From assembly GCA_964481195.1 (NCBI GenBank), contig CAYZTB010000002.1:62001-126000 (forward strand): a DNA stretch of 64,000 bases, read 5' to 3'. Below, piece after piece: positions 25,544-33,808 of the stretch (position 1 is its first letter; every line of letters starts with the position of its first letter). The stretch is from Palsa-948 sp964481195 (GTDB taxonomy: Bacteria > Bacteroidota > Bacteroidia > Palsa-948). Below the pieces are notes generated by a model. The model did no database searches. It was not told the DNA's origin and saw nothing but the letters and a program-made list of their open reading frames with translations. Made by a program: the position numbers and the translations under genes.

Positions 25544-26349
25544 TGATACGTTACGCAGATTTTCGAAATGTAAAAGTCCGGTACGCTGACATTGGCAAGG
25601 GCAGAGTAGTGGTACTGCTTCATGGTTTTTTAGAAAGCCTGGAAGTGCTCGAAGAACTTGCCCTCAAGCTATCAAAATCTTTTCGTGTTATTTCTATTGA
25701 TCTACCCGGGCACGGAAAAACTCCGGTTGTAGGTTATATGCACTCTATGGATTTGATGGCACAGTGTGTGAAGTCTGTGTTAGACTCCTTGCATTTGAAA
25801 AAATATGTTTTGGTTGGACACTCCATGGGAGGTTATGCAACTCTGGCATTTGCAAATCTGTTCCCAGTTCCACTAGCAGGTTTTTGCTTGTTAGATTCTA
25901 CGGCATTGCCAGATTCGGAAGAAAAAAAAATGGACCGGGATCGTATGATTGAAATAGTAAAAAAAGAGCACAAAAATTTTGTAGCAGATTTAATCCCAAA
26001 ACTATTTGCGCCCGAAAATAGTTCATTGTTTAAAAAGGAAATTGCTGTTGCAAAGCGTGTAGCCATGGAAACATCTGTTGAAGGTACAGCTTCTGCTTTG
26101 TTGGGAATGAAAACTCGTCCCTCTTTTGAACACACGCTTAAAAATTCAAAAGTGCCCGTATTATTTGTAATAGGGAAAAAGGACGTTCTTTTAGCTTGGG
26201 AAAATATTTTGTTGCTAACCAGCTTGCCTAAAAAATCTTATCATATTATTCTTGAACATGCAGGGCACATGGGTTTTTATGAAGCTCCTGAAGAAACGCA
26301 CAAGGCTATTCGTAAGTTTTGCAGGATGTGTTTCGCATCAGCTAAGTAA
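25543..26349 (+). CDS. Alpha/beta hydrolase
   Basis: A 268-residue alpha/beta-fold hydrolase. The oxyanion motif is 'VVLLHGFLESLE' (about residues 22-33), the nucleophile elbow is VLVGHSMGGYATL (about residues 88-100), and the acid and histidine are placed in 'VIGKKDVLLAW' and 'LEHAGHMGFYEAPEE'. A full Ser-Asp-His triad is therefore present. The substrate is unknown. It is the last gene of the operon, and its stop codon directly abuts the stop codon of the convergent basic-protein gene (26350). Confidence 0.9.
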   Translation: MIRYADFRNVKVRYADIGKGRVVVLLHGFLESLEVLEELALKLSKSFRVISIDLPGHGKTPVVGYMHSMDLMAQCVKSVLDSLHLKKYVLVGHSMGGYATLAFANLFPVPLAGFCLLDSTALPDSEEKKMDRDRMIEIVKKEHKNFVADLIPKLFAPENSSLFKKEIAVAKRVAMETSVEGTASALLGMKTRPSFEHTLKNSKVPVLFVIGKKDVLLAWENILLLTSLPKKSYHIILEHAGHMGFYEAPEETHKAIRKFCRMCFASAK

Positions 26350-27336
26350 TTATTTCTGCGGCATTCCAAGCCCATACTCTTTTTTATTTTTTTGTTTGCG
26401 CATTGTTTTCCGTTCTTTTTTCGAAGGGCTAAATTTTCCGGTCTCATCTCCGCTTGACTGACTCATTTGCTTTTCCTCTTTTGAGCTGCGCTTGAAAAAC
26501 TTCTTTTTTCCTTTGGTTTTATGTTTTTTTGTTTTGCCCTTTGCAGCGTTAGAAGAAGCATTCTTTTTTAATTTAACACGTGTTGCAAATGCATCATTTC
26601 CTCCAGCCTTAGATTTTTTTAGTTTTCGCTCAGATCTTTTTTTAACTTTTTTCCCCTGTGCTTTATCGCCATAATCCATCGTGTAATCGTTACTAACTGT
26701 AAAGCCACCATCGCTTACATCTTTCCCTTTTACTCTTTTGTTTTTCTTTCCTTTTACTCTTTTTCCTTTTGCTCGATCACCATATTGTTTTGATTTTGAA
26801 TTGGTAGCAAAAGCATCCGATGAGCCATCACTTTTAGTTTTATTTTTTACACGCTTGCTTCTTTTGCCTCTTGCTTTATCACCGTATTGTTTAGATTTTG
26901 AGTTGGTAGCAAATGCATCCGATGAATTATCTCCTTTATCCTTGTTTTTTACACGCTTTGTTCTTTTCCCTTTGGATTTTTCTCCATACTGTTTGGATTT
27001 TCTTTTTGAAGCAAATGCATCGGAAGAGTTATCGCTTTGTATTTTATTCTTCTCCTTTTTTACTCTTTTGCCTTTTGATTTATCTCCGTAACTTTTAGAT
27101 TTAGTTTTTGCAGAGAAGCCATCACTCGTCTTGCCTGATTTTTTTTGACGTGGTGCTTTAAAACTTTCTTTTTGCTTAGCCTCCTTACGCTTACTTTTCT
27201 TTCTTCCAAAAAAACCACCTTCTGTATTAGTTTTATGTTTAGCAGGTTTATCGGCAGCAGGCTCCTGACCCCAAACATTTATGGAGGAGAGAATAAATAG
27301 AAATAATATAAATAGAGACTGTATCCTTACCGGCAT
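26350..27336 (-). CDS. Secreted, extremely basic protein of 34-residue repeats
   Basis: A 328-residue protein with a signal peptide (hydrophobic residues 7-22, ending VWGQ) and a mature chain dominated by Lys, Arg, Ser, Gly and Asp with almost no hydrophobic core. Five tandem repeats of about 34 residues are visible; the Y-G-[DE]-[KR] motif recurs at residues 83, 117, 151, 185 and 222, each followed by GKR-x-K-[RKG]-x-K-N-K and 'SSDAFAT'. It is probably disordered and exported, perhaps binding nucleic acid, lipopolysaccharide or other polyanions. I recognise no named family. Tandem repetition is also clear in the DNA (about 26660-27090). Confidence 0.75.
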   Translation of the reverse strand: MPVRIQSLFILFLFILSSINVWGQEPAADKPAKHKTNTEGGFFGRKKSKRKEAKQKESFKAPRQKKSGKTSDGFSAKTKSKSYGDKSKGKRVKKEKNKIQSDNSSDAFASKRKSKQYGEKSKGKRTKRVKNKDKGDNSSDAFATNSKSKQYGDKARGKRSKRVKNKTKSDGSSDAFATNSKSKQYGDRAKGKRVKGKKNKRVKGKDVSDGGFTVSNDYTMDYGDKAQGKKVKKRSERKLKKSKAGGNDAFATRVKLKKNASSNAAKGKTKKHKTKGKKKFFKRSSKEEKQMSQSSGDETGKFSPSKKERKTMRKQKNKKEYGLGMPQK

Positions 27337-27372
27337 ATCTGTAAAGATACAAAAAATGAAAAAAAGATAAAA

Positions 27373-27618
27373 TTAGTCGAGCGGCTCGGCTAAAACAATA
27401 TCCTCCAATTCTACAGGAGTTTTTAGTCGTTCGCAGGTGGTTCTATCATTTGCCTGCTCGGCCATTTTGTAACGCATGCGCTCCGAGGCTGTGGAGAAGA
27501 AATGTATCAATTCATTTCCAAGGCTGTTTTCCCAAATAACGCCAAAGACTTCTTTGCCGCCTTTTAGTTTAAACTTACACAAGGTGTCGTTGTATTGTAG
27601 AAAATCGTTACGTTTCAT
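27373..27618 (-). CDS. Small conserved cytosolic protein of unknown function
   Basis: An 81-residue protein without signal peptide: 'FKLKGGKEVFGVIWENSLGN' suggests a small beta-barrel (Sm- or SH3-like) opening, followed by 'FFSTASERMRYKMAEQ' (helical) and an acidic end. I know similar short hypothetical proteins in Bacteroidota but not their role. It lies alone between two minus-strand membrane or secreted protein genes. Confidence 0.6.
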   Translation of the reverse strand: MKRNDFLQYNDTLCKFKLKGGKEVFGVIWENSLGNELIHFFSTASERMRYKMAEQANDRTTCERLKTPVELEDIVLAEPLD

Positions 27619-27742
27619 AGGTTTGGTTTTACATTATAAATATTGTTAAGTGAAACGTAAAGCCCAAATTAATAGTTACATATAATTCTTCACAATAAAG
27701 ATAGGATTGTTAATATCCTTAAGGAAGGTGTAAATTCTTACA

Positions 27743-28180
27743 CTATTTAGCCCACATAAAAACTCTAGGGTTGTTTTCAAACTGCTTAAACGCCTCTTCG
27801 TCTGCAGAGAGAATGGCAATGAAGTCTACAATGGGAAGCACTAAAAAGCAACCTCCCAGCGTACCAATGTAAACAAAAGGAATGTAAGGCTTTGTGCCTA
27901 GGGCAATTCGATGTAAGCCAAGTAATCCAAAAGGAAAAGGGAAGGAAAGTATCGCAGCCATCAACTTTTTCTTTTTATAATTTGAAACTTTTAAAGAGTC
28001 GTATGCAGCAATAAGCGGTATTTCGTTGTTGATTAATGGAATAGCTAGGCTATCAGATAAAAACGATTGTTCAGTTTCTGCTGTATGTAAAGTATCTGGT
28101 ATGAATAGTGTATTGTGATTTGCCTGAACAGCAGTTATTGAAAAAAGAAAAATATAAAATACGTACACCAACCTGTTCAT
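27743..28180 (-). CDS. Membrane protein with TM2-like domain
   Basis: A 145-residue protein with an N-terminal signal peptide (residues 4-20), a linker, and a C-terminal double-helix domain: KKKLMAAILSFPFPFGLLGL then 'HRIALGTKPYIPFVYIGTLGG' and 'LVLPIVDFIAIL'. The lysine-rich entry, the G-x-x-x-x-H-R-x-x-L-G turn and the acidic end of the second helix match the TM2 pattern. Function unknown. A -7 box reading TATTTTTG lies on the minus strand at 28193-28186, immediately before the ATG. Confidence 0.7.
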   Translation of the reverse strand: MNRLVYVFYIFLFSITAVQANHNTLFIPDTLHTAETEQSFLSDSLAIPLINNEIPLIAAYDSLKVSNYKKKKLMAAILSFPFPFGLLGLHRIALGTKPYIPFVYIGTLGGCFLVLPIVDFIAILSADEEAFKQFENNPRVFMWAK

Positions 28181-28185
28181 AAAAT

Positions 28186-28193
28186 CAAAAATA
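28186..28193 (-). promoter_or_regulatory. -7 promoter box for the TM2-like gene
   Basis: Minus-strand TATTTTTG, ending 6 bases before the ATG at 28180. Transcription would then begin at or next to the start codon, so the message may be nearly leaderless. Confidence 0.4.
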
Positions 28194-28231
28194 CAATTTG
28201 CTACTTGATACCATTCCTAATAAAATATATT

Positions 28232-28239
28232 TATTTTTG
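28232..28239 (+). promoter_or_regulatory. -7 promoter box for the outer-membrane barrel gene
   Basis: TATTTTTG, 32 bases before the ATG at 28272. A TTG at 28205-28207 is 24 bases upstream, somewhat far for the -33 element. Confidence 0.45.
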
Positions 28240-28271
28240 TACATATCAACAAATCTATAAACCAAATCAAC

Positions 28272-28967
28272 ATGAAAAAAATCATTACTTATACTTTCTC
28301 AATGATTGTATTGATTTCTGCAGGGAGTGCTTTTGCAGGAAACGGATTTATTGAGAATCCTTTGCAGCTAAAAAAGAACAAAAAATCAAATATTTTAAAT
28401 TCAAGCTACAAGCTTGAAGATGAAGGCGCTAAGGCTTTTGGAGAAGGGAAACTGACTTTATCTTTAGGGTATGGCGCTGGTTCTGGCGGAATATTAAAAG
28501 CAATACTTAAAACTTATGAATCTGAAGCCGGCTATAATTTTACAAGTTTAGGCCCTATTCATTTTAGAGGCGAGTATGGATTAACAGATAAAATGGGATT
28601 GGTGCTTAGTGTAAACCATAATAGCTGGCAGGCAAACTGGACACATACAGATTCTTCTGCAGTTGGAGTCATCTACCAAGATGAGTTTAAGCGTTCTGTA
28701 ACCAGTATTTTGGCAAGATTTAATTTTCACTTTGGAATTACTGATCATGTGGATCCTTATTTTGGAGTTGGAGCGGGATATAGATTAGTAAATTATGCGT
28801 TTAAGTCTACAGATCCTGCTTATAATATCTCCTGGACTAGCCCTCTAAATTTAGGCTTTGAAACAACGGTTGGCGTACGCTACTTTTTTACTGAAAGCTT
28901 TGGTATTTATGGAGAAATTGGACTTGCACAATCTTTTGTGCAGGGAGGATTGGCATTTACTTTTTAA
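28272..28967 (+). CDS. Outer-membrane beta-barrel protein
   Basis: A 231-residue protein with a signal peptide cleaved after about residue 22 (SAFA). The mature chain shows alternating-residue beta strands ('KLTLSLGYGAGSGG', 'HFRGEYGLTDKMGLVLSV', 'VDPYFGVGAGYRLV', 'FGIYGEIGLAQSFVQGGL') and ends in phenylalanine, as expected for insertion by the BAM complex. It is likely an 8-strand barrel of the OmpA/OmpW size class. Function unknown. A hairpin terminator follows. Confidence 0.82.
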   Translation: MKKIITYTFSMIVLISAGSAFAGNGFIENPLQLKKNKKSNILNSSYKLEDEGAKAFGEGKLTLSLGYGAGSGGILKAILKTYESEAGYNFTSLGPIHFRGEYGLTDKMGLVLSVNHNSWQANWTHTDSSAVGVIYQDEFKRSVTSILARFNFHFGITDHVDPYFGVGAGYRLVNYAFKSTDPAYNISWTSPLNLGFETTVGVRYFFTESFGIYGEIGLAQSFVQGGLAFTF

Positions 28968-28986
28968 GAGCATAACAAATTACATC

Positions 28987-29021
28987 AATAGCTCTGGCAA
29001 ATGTCAGGGCTATTTTATTTT
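28987..29021. terminator. Terminator between convergent genes
   Basis: AATAGCTCTGGCA (28987-28999), loop AA, TGTCAGGGCTATT (29002-29014): 13 bp with two G-U pairs, then a T-rich tail on the plus strand. It serves the barrel gene and may also act on the opposite strand. Confidence 0.75.
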
Positions 29022-29542
29022 ATGGAGGTAAAGCTTTCTAGAATAATATTGAAGTCAGCATCGTAACTACTTTGCTCCTCGTTTGTAATCCCTAAAACGA
29101 TTTTATAGTATGTTGATCGGCTTTCTATTACTGCAACTCTATAGTAAATGTTAGTTTTGCCAACCAGTCCCCTGATGTTGCCTATGTAGGAATTAAGATT
29201 GTTTATTTTTTTCGGGTAATATTTCAATAAACTTCCGCTATTCATTTTAGAAATATATTCTTGAGCGGAATTGTTGAATGTAAATTTTAATGTATTGCTT
29301 GAATCAATAGGGATTTCGTAGACCAGCATAAAAATATTTTCTTTTGAACCAAAAAGTTGAAGTAATGCGCTTGAGTCTGCCTGGTTGGATGCTGATAAAT
29401 AGGAGGGTATTGATAAAGAAAATTTATCCGGCACTACAACCTTTCTGTATTCTATATTCTCAGTATGGAAAAAATGCCAAAAGGAAAAAAGTGTAATAGG
29501 GGTAATCAATAAAATGATAAAGACAAACTTTCTTAAATTCAA
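29015..29542 (-). CDS. Membrane-anchored protein of unknown function, 3' of infB
   Basis: A 175-residue protein with an N-terminal hydrophobic anchor or signal (residues 6-23) and a soluble domain that resembles PsbP/DUF1795-like folds ('KFSLSIPSYLSASNQADSS', 'NLNSYIGNIRGLVGKTN', and a C-terminal 'FNIILESFTSIK'). The resemblance is weak. It starts with TTG (29542), only 4 bases after the infB stop; the first internal ATG would remove the anchor, so TTG is preferred. It is probably the last gene of the nusA-infB operon. Confidence 0.65.
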   Translation of the reverse strand: MNLRKFVFIILLITPITLFSFWHFFHTENIEYRKVVVPDKFSLSIPSYLSASNQADSSALLQLFGSKENIFMLVYEIPIDSSNTLKFTFNNSAQEYISKMNSGSLLKYYPKKINNLNSYIGNIRGLVGKTNIYYRVAVIESRSTYYKIVLGITNEEQSSYDADFNIILESFTSIK

Positions 29543-29546
29543 GAAA

Positions 29547-32246
29547 TTACAGTTTAGCTTTTACCTCTACCTGCTCGTATCCTTCAATGATGTCGGCTGC
29601 TTGAATATCGTTAAAGTCGGAAATGCTTAATCCGCATTCCTGACCAGATACTACTTCTTTAACATCATCTTTAAAGCGCTTTAGCGATGAAAGTGTGCCA
29701 GAGTGTATTACTACACCATTGCGGATAACACGAATTTTTGTGTTTCGGTTAATCTTTCCATCCAACATAATACATCCTGCAATGGTACCCACTTTGGTGA
29801 TGTTAAACACTTCTTTGATTTCGATGTTGCAGGTAATTTTTTCTTGAAACTCAGGAGCCAACATACCTTCCATCGCATCCTTCACTTCATTAATTGCATT
29901 GTAAATAATGGAGTATAAGCGAATATCTATCTGTTCTTGTTCGGCTAATTTTCTTGCTGAAGCAGAAGGGCGTACGTTAAAGCAAACAATGATGGCATTG
30001 GATGCAGAGGCAAGAAGAACGTCTGAATCGCTAATCTGTCCAACTCCCTTGTGTATAATACGAACCTGAATTTTTGGAGTCGAAAGTTTCAATAAAGAGT
30101 CTGATAACGCTTCTACGGATCCATCTACGTCTCCTTTAACAATAATATTTAATTCTTGGAAATCACCAATGGCAATACGTCTGCCAATCTCATCCAGTGT
30201 AATATGTTTTTTAGTTCGAAGCGATTGCTCGCGCTGTAATTGCATTCTCTTGTTTGCAATTGCTTTTGCCTGACGTTCGTCATCCAGAGCATGAAACTTA
30301 TCTCCCGCTTGAGGAGCACCATCCAATCCAAGAATTTGTACCGGAGAAGATGGACCTGCTTCGCTGATAGGCGTTCCACGTTCGTTATATAATGCTTTGA
30401 TTCTTCCACTGAAGGGACCAGCAATTAATACATCACCCATTTTTATTGTTCCAGCACTCACCAAAAGAGTAGCTACATATCCTCGGCCTTTATCTAGCGA
30501 TGATTCCACCACAGTACCAACAGCATGTTTATTTGGATTTGCAGTAAGTTCTTTTACTTCGGCTTCCAGCAATACTTTTTCTAATAGTAAATCTACATTT
30601 AGTCCAGTTTTTGCTGCCACTTCCTGACATTGATATTTTCCTCCCCAATCTTCAACGAGCATATTCATTTGAGATAATTGCTCTTTGATTTTTTCAGGAT
30701 TGGCGCCAGGCTTATCAATTTTATTTATGGCAATTACAATAGGCACCCCTGCTGCTTGAGCGTGATTGATGGCTTCTGTTGTTTGAGGCTTTATGCCATC
30801 ATCAGCAGCTATTACAATAATTGCCACATCCGTTACCTGTGCTCCACGGGCACGCATGGCTGTAAAGGCTTCGTGACCAGGAGTATCAAGGAAAGTAATT
30901 TTTTTGTCATTATCTAAAACTACACTGTAAGCGCCTATGTGCTGAGTAATACCTCCTGCTTCACCGGCAATAACGTTAGCTTTTCTAATATGATCGAGTA
31001 GGGAAGTTTTTCCATGGTCTACGTGACCCATTACCGTTACGATAGGAGGACGAGGCAACAAATCTTCGGGCTTATCTTCAACTTCCTGTACATCTTCAAG
31101 CGCTTCAACACTAATAAATTGTACTTGATAGCCAAATTCTTCGGCTAGTAATGAAATTGTTTCAGCATCCAATCGTTGGTTGATGGAAACAAATATTCCA
31201 AGACCCATGCAAAAAGAAATAATATTGGTGGGCTGCAACTCCATCATAGTTGCCAGCTGACTAACCGAGATAAACTCTGTAACTTTTAGAATTTTCTTTT
31301 CTGCTTCACTCTGCTGATCTTGCTGATCTTTTTTCTCTGTAAATGCTTCGCGCTTTAATTTTCTATACTTCGCAGCTCTTGATTTTCCAGAACCTCCAAT
31401 TTTAGATAGCGTTTGTTTTATTTGAGATTGAATTTCTCCCTGAGTAAGTTCAGTGCGTGGGGCAGAAGTTCTTCCTCGCCCAGCGCTTTGTCCGCCACCA
31501 GGACCACCTCTTCTTCGTTGTTGATTTTGTAGTGGTTTAGCGTTAGTGTCCGATGGTTTCCCTGCATCTTTCGCAAAACGTGCAAACTCATCCGTTTGGA
31601 CTTTTTGTTTTTTTATCCTTTTCTTTTTCTTTCTAGTATCAAAGCTGGATCCTTTGCTTCCTTCTTTTTCTACAGGAAGAACAATCTTTCCAACCACTGT
31701 AGGACCTTCTAGTTTAGAGAAAGTAGTTTTGTGTTTCTCAGGTTCAGGTTCTCGAGCAACTATTTTTTGAACAGGCTTAGGAATTTCTTTTTCTACTGGC
31801 TTTACTTCTTCCTTTTCTTTTGCTTTTGGCTCAGCTTTCTTTTTGTTGGAAACAGCGTCAAGATCTATCTTACCAACTTCTTTAATATTAAATTGAGTTT
31901 TTTCTTTGGGAGCGCGAATTATTTCTTGTTCACTTACATTTCGAATTACTAATTCGTCTTCTTCGTGTTTTTTAGTGGTAATTTCAGATACAGAAGGAGC
32001 AGCCTCTTCAGAAATAATCGCTTTCTTTTTTTCTTTCAGCTCCGTAATGCGCATACTCTCCTCCTTGTCCTTCTTTTCAGAAAGGAAGCCATCGGAAAGC
32101 AAATCATATTGCTCCTCAGAGATTTTTGTATTAGGATTACTAACAACATCATGTCCTTTCTCCTTGAGAAAATCAACAATCGTAGCAGTGCTGATGTTTA
32201 GCTCCTTGGCGACTTTACTTAGGCGATGTACTGTAGCTTTTGACAT
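29547..32246 (-). CDS. infB: Translation initiation factor IF-2
   Basis: An 899-residue GTPase that brings initiator tRNA to the 30S subunit. The N-terminal IF2_N helix pair (MSKATVHRLSKVAKELNIST) is followed by a long charged linker (about residues 60-300) rich in Lys and Glu with an RGGPGGG-type stretch, a second IF2_N-like module at about 325-395, and the G domain: G1 GHVDHGKTS from Gly407, G3 DTPGHEAF, G4 NKID. Domains II to IV follow, including the formyl-Met-tRNA binding C-terminal domain. It lies 83 bases downstream of nusA in the usual order. Confidence 0.97.
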   Translation of the reverse strand: MSKATVHRLSKVAKELNISTATIVDFLKEKGHDVVSNPNTKISEEQYDLLSDGFLSEKKDKEESMRITELKEKKKAIISEEAAPSVSEITTKKHEEDELVIRNVSEQEIIRAPKEKTQFNIKEVGKIDLDAVSNKKKAEPKAKEKEEVKPVEKEIPKPVQKIVAREPEPEKHKTTFSKLEGPTVVGKIVLPVEKEGSKGSSFDTRKKKKRIKKQKVQTDEFARFAKDAGKPSDTNAKPLQNQQRRRGGPGGGQSAGRGRTSAPRTELTQGEIQSQIKQTLSKIGGSGKSRAAKYRKLKREAFTEKKDQQDQQSEAEKKILKVTEFISVSQLATMMELQPTNIISFCMGLGIFVSINQRLDAETISLLAEEFGYQVQFISVEALEDVQEVEDKPEDLLPRPPIVTVMGHVDHGKTSLLDHIRKANVIAGEAGGITQHIGAYSVVLDNDKKITFLDTPGHEAFTAMRARGAQVTDVAIIVIAADDGIKPQTTEAINHAQAAGVPIVIAINKIDKPGANPEKIKEQLSQMNMLVEDWGGKYQCQEVAAKTGLNVDLLLEKVLLEAEVKELTANPNKHAVGTVVESSLDKGRGYVATLLVSAGTIKMGDVLIAGPFSGRIKALYNERGTPISEAGPSSPVQILGLDGAPQAGDKFHALDDERQAKAIANKRMQLQREQSLRTKKHITLDEIGRRIAIGDFQELNIIVKGDVDGSVEALSDSLLKLSTPKIQVRIIHKGVGQISDSDVLLASASNAIIVCFNVRPSASARKLAEQEQIDIRLYSIIYNAINEVKDAMEGMLAPEFQEKITCNIEIKEVFNITKVGTIAGCIMLDGKINRNTKIRVIRNGVVIHSGTLSSLKRFKDDVKEVVSGQECGLSISDFNDIQAADIIEGYEQVEVKAKL

Positions 32247-32329
32247 ATCTGTTTTCTTATTTCTCCAAAAGATTTTTAATCAAGTTTTTAAAGGAAGGCA
32301 TCAGTATTTTGCCAATGCCCCTAAAGTCC

Positions 32330-33610
32330 TTATTCAAACTCTTCGCTTAAAATCCTTTTAACTTCATTAATTGTTTCTTCTTCTAACTCAGTTCTCTTTA
32401 CAAGATCATCGTTTGGCAATTCTAAAACTGCTTTTGCAGTATCACAACCAATACGCTTTAGTTCATCAATAATCCATCCTTCAATATCTTCTGAGAATTC
32501 ATCTAATTCCACGTCTTCAATTTCTTCTTCCACATCGCGGTACACATCAATTTCGTAGCCGGTAAGTTTACCTGCTAAGCGAATGTTGTGTCCTCCTTTT
32601 CCGATTGCCAATGAAATCTGATCAGGCTTCAAATACACCTCAGCACGCATTTTTTCATCATCCAGTTTAATGGAAGTTACTTTAGCGGGGCTAAGAGCAC
32701 GCTGAATAAATAATGTTGAGTTAGAAGTATAGTTAATTACATCAATATTTTCATTTTTCAATTCGCGAACAATACCGTGAATACGCGAACCTTTCATTCC
32801 CACACAGGCACCAACTGGATCGATACGGTCATCGTAACTCTCTACAGCCACTTTAGCGCGCTCGCCTGGTTCACGAACAATTTTTTTGATGGTGATAAGG
32901 CCGTCAAAAATTTCTGGAACTTCCAATTCGAATAAACGCTCCAAGAAGAAAGGAGAGGTTCTTGATAAAACAATAACGGGGTTGTTGTTTTTCATTTCTA
33001 CACGTCCTATAACGGCACGAATGGTATCGCCTTTTTTGAAAAAATCGCTTGGGATTTGCTCCATCTTAGGCATGATAAGCTCGTTGCCTTCATCATCTAA
33101 TACAAGCATTTCACGTTTCCAAATCTGATATACTTCGCCAGTAATAATTTCGCCAATTCTATCTTTATATTTGTTGTAAACAGCATCTTTTTCAAGATCT
33201 AATACACGACCAATTAAGTTCTGACGGATTGTTAATATGGCTCTTCTTCCAAAGTCGTCCAGTTTTACTTCCTGTGCAACATCTTCGCCAAGTTCGAAGT
33301 CCTCATCAATTTTATGAGCTGCAGTAAGAGATATATGTTTATTTGGATCGTAGTCAAAACTATCATCGGCAAACTCCTCATCCACTACCTGACGGTTATG
33401 CCAGATTTCGGGTTTTCCTTTGTCGTTAACGATAACGTCAAAGTTTTCGTCTGAGCCGAACTTTTTGCGGATAATTCCACGAAATACATCTTCTAGAATA
33501 CTAATGAGGGTAACGCGGTCAATGCTTTTTACCTCTTTAAATTCCGAGAACGACTCAATCAAATTTGAAACGTCAATCTCTTTTTGCTTAGTTGCTGCTT
33601 TAGTAGCCAT
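32330..33610 (-). CDS. nusA: Transcription termination/antitermination factor NusA
   Basis: A 426-residue NusA. The N-terminal RNA-polymerase-binding domain (about 1-125), an S1 domain containing 'GEIITGEVYQIWKREMLVL', and KH1/KH2 domains ('VGACVGMKGSRIHGIVREL', 'ISLAIGKGGHNIRLAGKLTG') are all visible. The C-terminus ends with a helix-hairpin-helix-like acidic segment and lacks the long AR repeats of Escherichia coli NusA, normal for this phylum. The rimP gene that usually precedes nusA is absent here; upstream is a divergent membrane-protein gene. A hairpin lies in the leader. Confidence 0.96.
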   Translation of the reverse strand: MATKAATKQKEIDVSNLIESFSEFKEVKSIDRVTLISILEDVFRGIIRKKFGSDENFDVIVNDKGKPEIWHNRQVVDEEFADDSFDYDPNKHISLTAAHKIDEDFELGEDVAQEVKLDDFGRRAILTIRQNLIGRVLDLEKDAVYNKYKDRIGEIITGEVYQIWKREMLVLDDEGNELIMPKMEQIPSDFFKKGDTIRAVIGRVEMKNNNPVIVLSRTSPFFLERLFELEVPEIFDGLITIKKIVREPGERAKVAVESYDDRIDPVGACVGMKGSRIHGIVRELKNENIDVINYTSNSTLFIQRALSPAKVTSIKLDDEKMRAEVYLKPDQISLAIGKGGHNIRLAGKLTGYEIDVYRDVEEEIEDVELDEFSEDIEGWIIDELKRIGCDTAKAVLELPNDDLVKRTELEEETINEVKRILSEEFE

Positions 33611-33640
33611 TTGTTTTATTGTTATTGTTCGTTTTTAGAA

Positions 33641-33671
33641 ACAAAAAGGGGGACTTTGTCAATCCCCCTTT
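33641..33671 (-). promoter_or_regulatory. Terminator-like hairpin in the nusA leader (possible attenuator)
   Basis: Minus-strand AAAGGGGGA (33671-33663), 9-base loop, TCCCCCTTT (33653-33645), running into TTTTTGT (33647-33641). It has the form of an intrinsic terminator. It lies between the candidate nusA -7 box (33698-33691) and the start codon (33610), and no gene upstream on this strand needs terminating, so attenuation of nusA-infB is a reasonable inference. Confidence 0.55.
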
Positions 33672-33690
33672 CCACCATCATATCTATGCG

Positions 33691-33698
33691 CAAAGTTA
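33691..33698 (-). promoter_or_regulatory. -7 promoter box for nusA-infB
   Basis: Minus-strand TAACTTTG (TAnnTTTG). A transcript from here would start near 33685 and carry a leader of about 75 bases including the hairpin 33671-33641. Confidence 0.45.
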
Positions 33699-33794
33699 AA
33701 AAAATATTCGTACACGCATAAACATCTAAACCTCAAAAAAGTAGTTATTTTATTGTCCTTCACCGCTAAATAGAACTCGGTGATGTGCTTTTGT

Positions 33795-33802
33795 TACTTT
33801 TG
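33795..33802 (+). promoter_or_regulatory. -7 promoter box for the 33809 gene
   Basis: TACTTTTG, ending 6 bases before the ATG at 33809. It lies inside the longer frame that opens with GTG at 33785, so the ATG start is preferred; the message would be nearly leaderless. Confidence 0.4.
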
Positions 33803-33808
33803 TATTCA

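Noticed and set aside
26738..27091. Plus-strand Phe-rich frame opposite the basic repeat protein
   Set aside because: Lys-rich codons read in reverse give Phe/Leu repeats; no independent coding signal.
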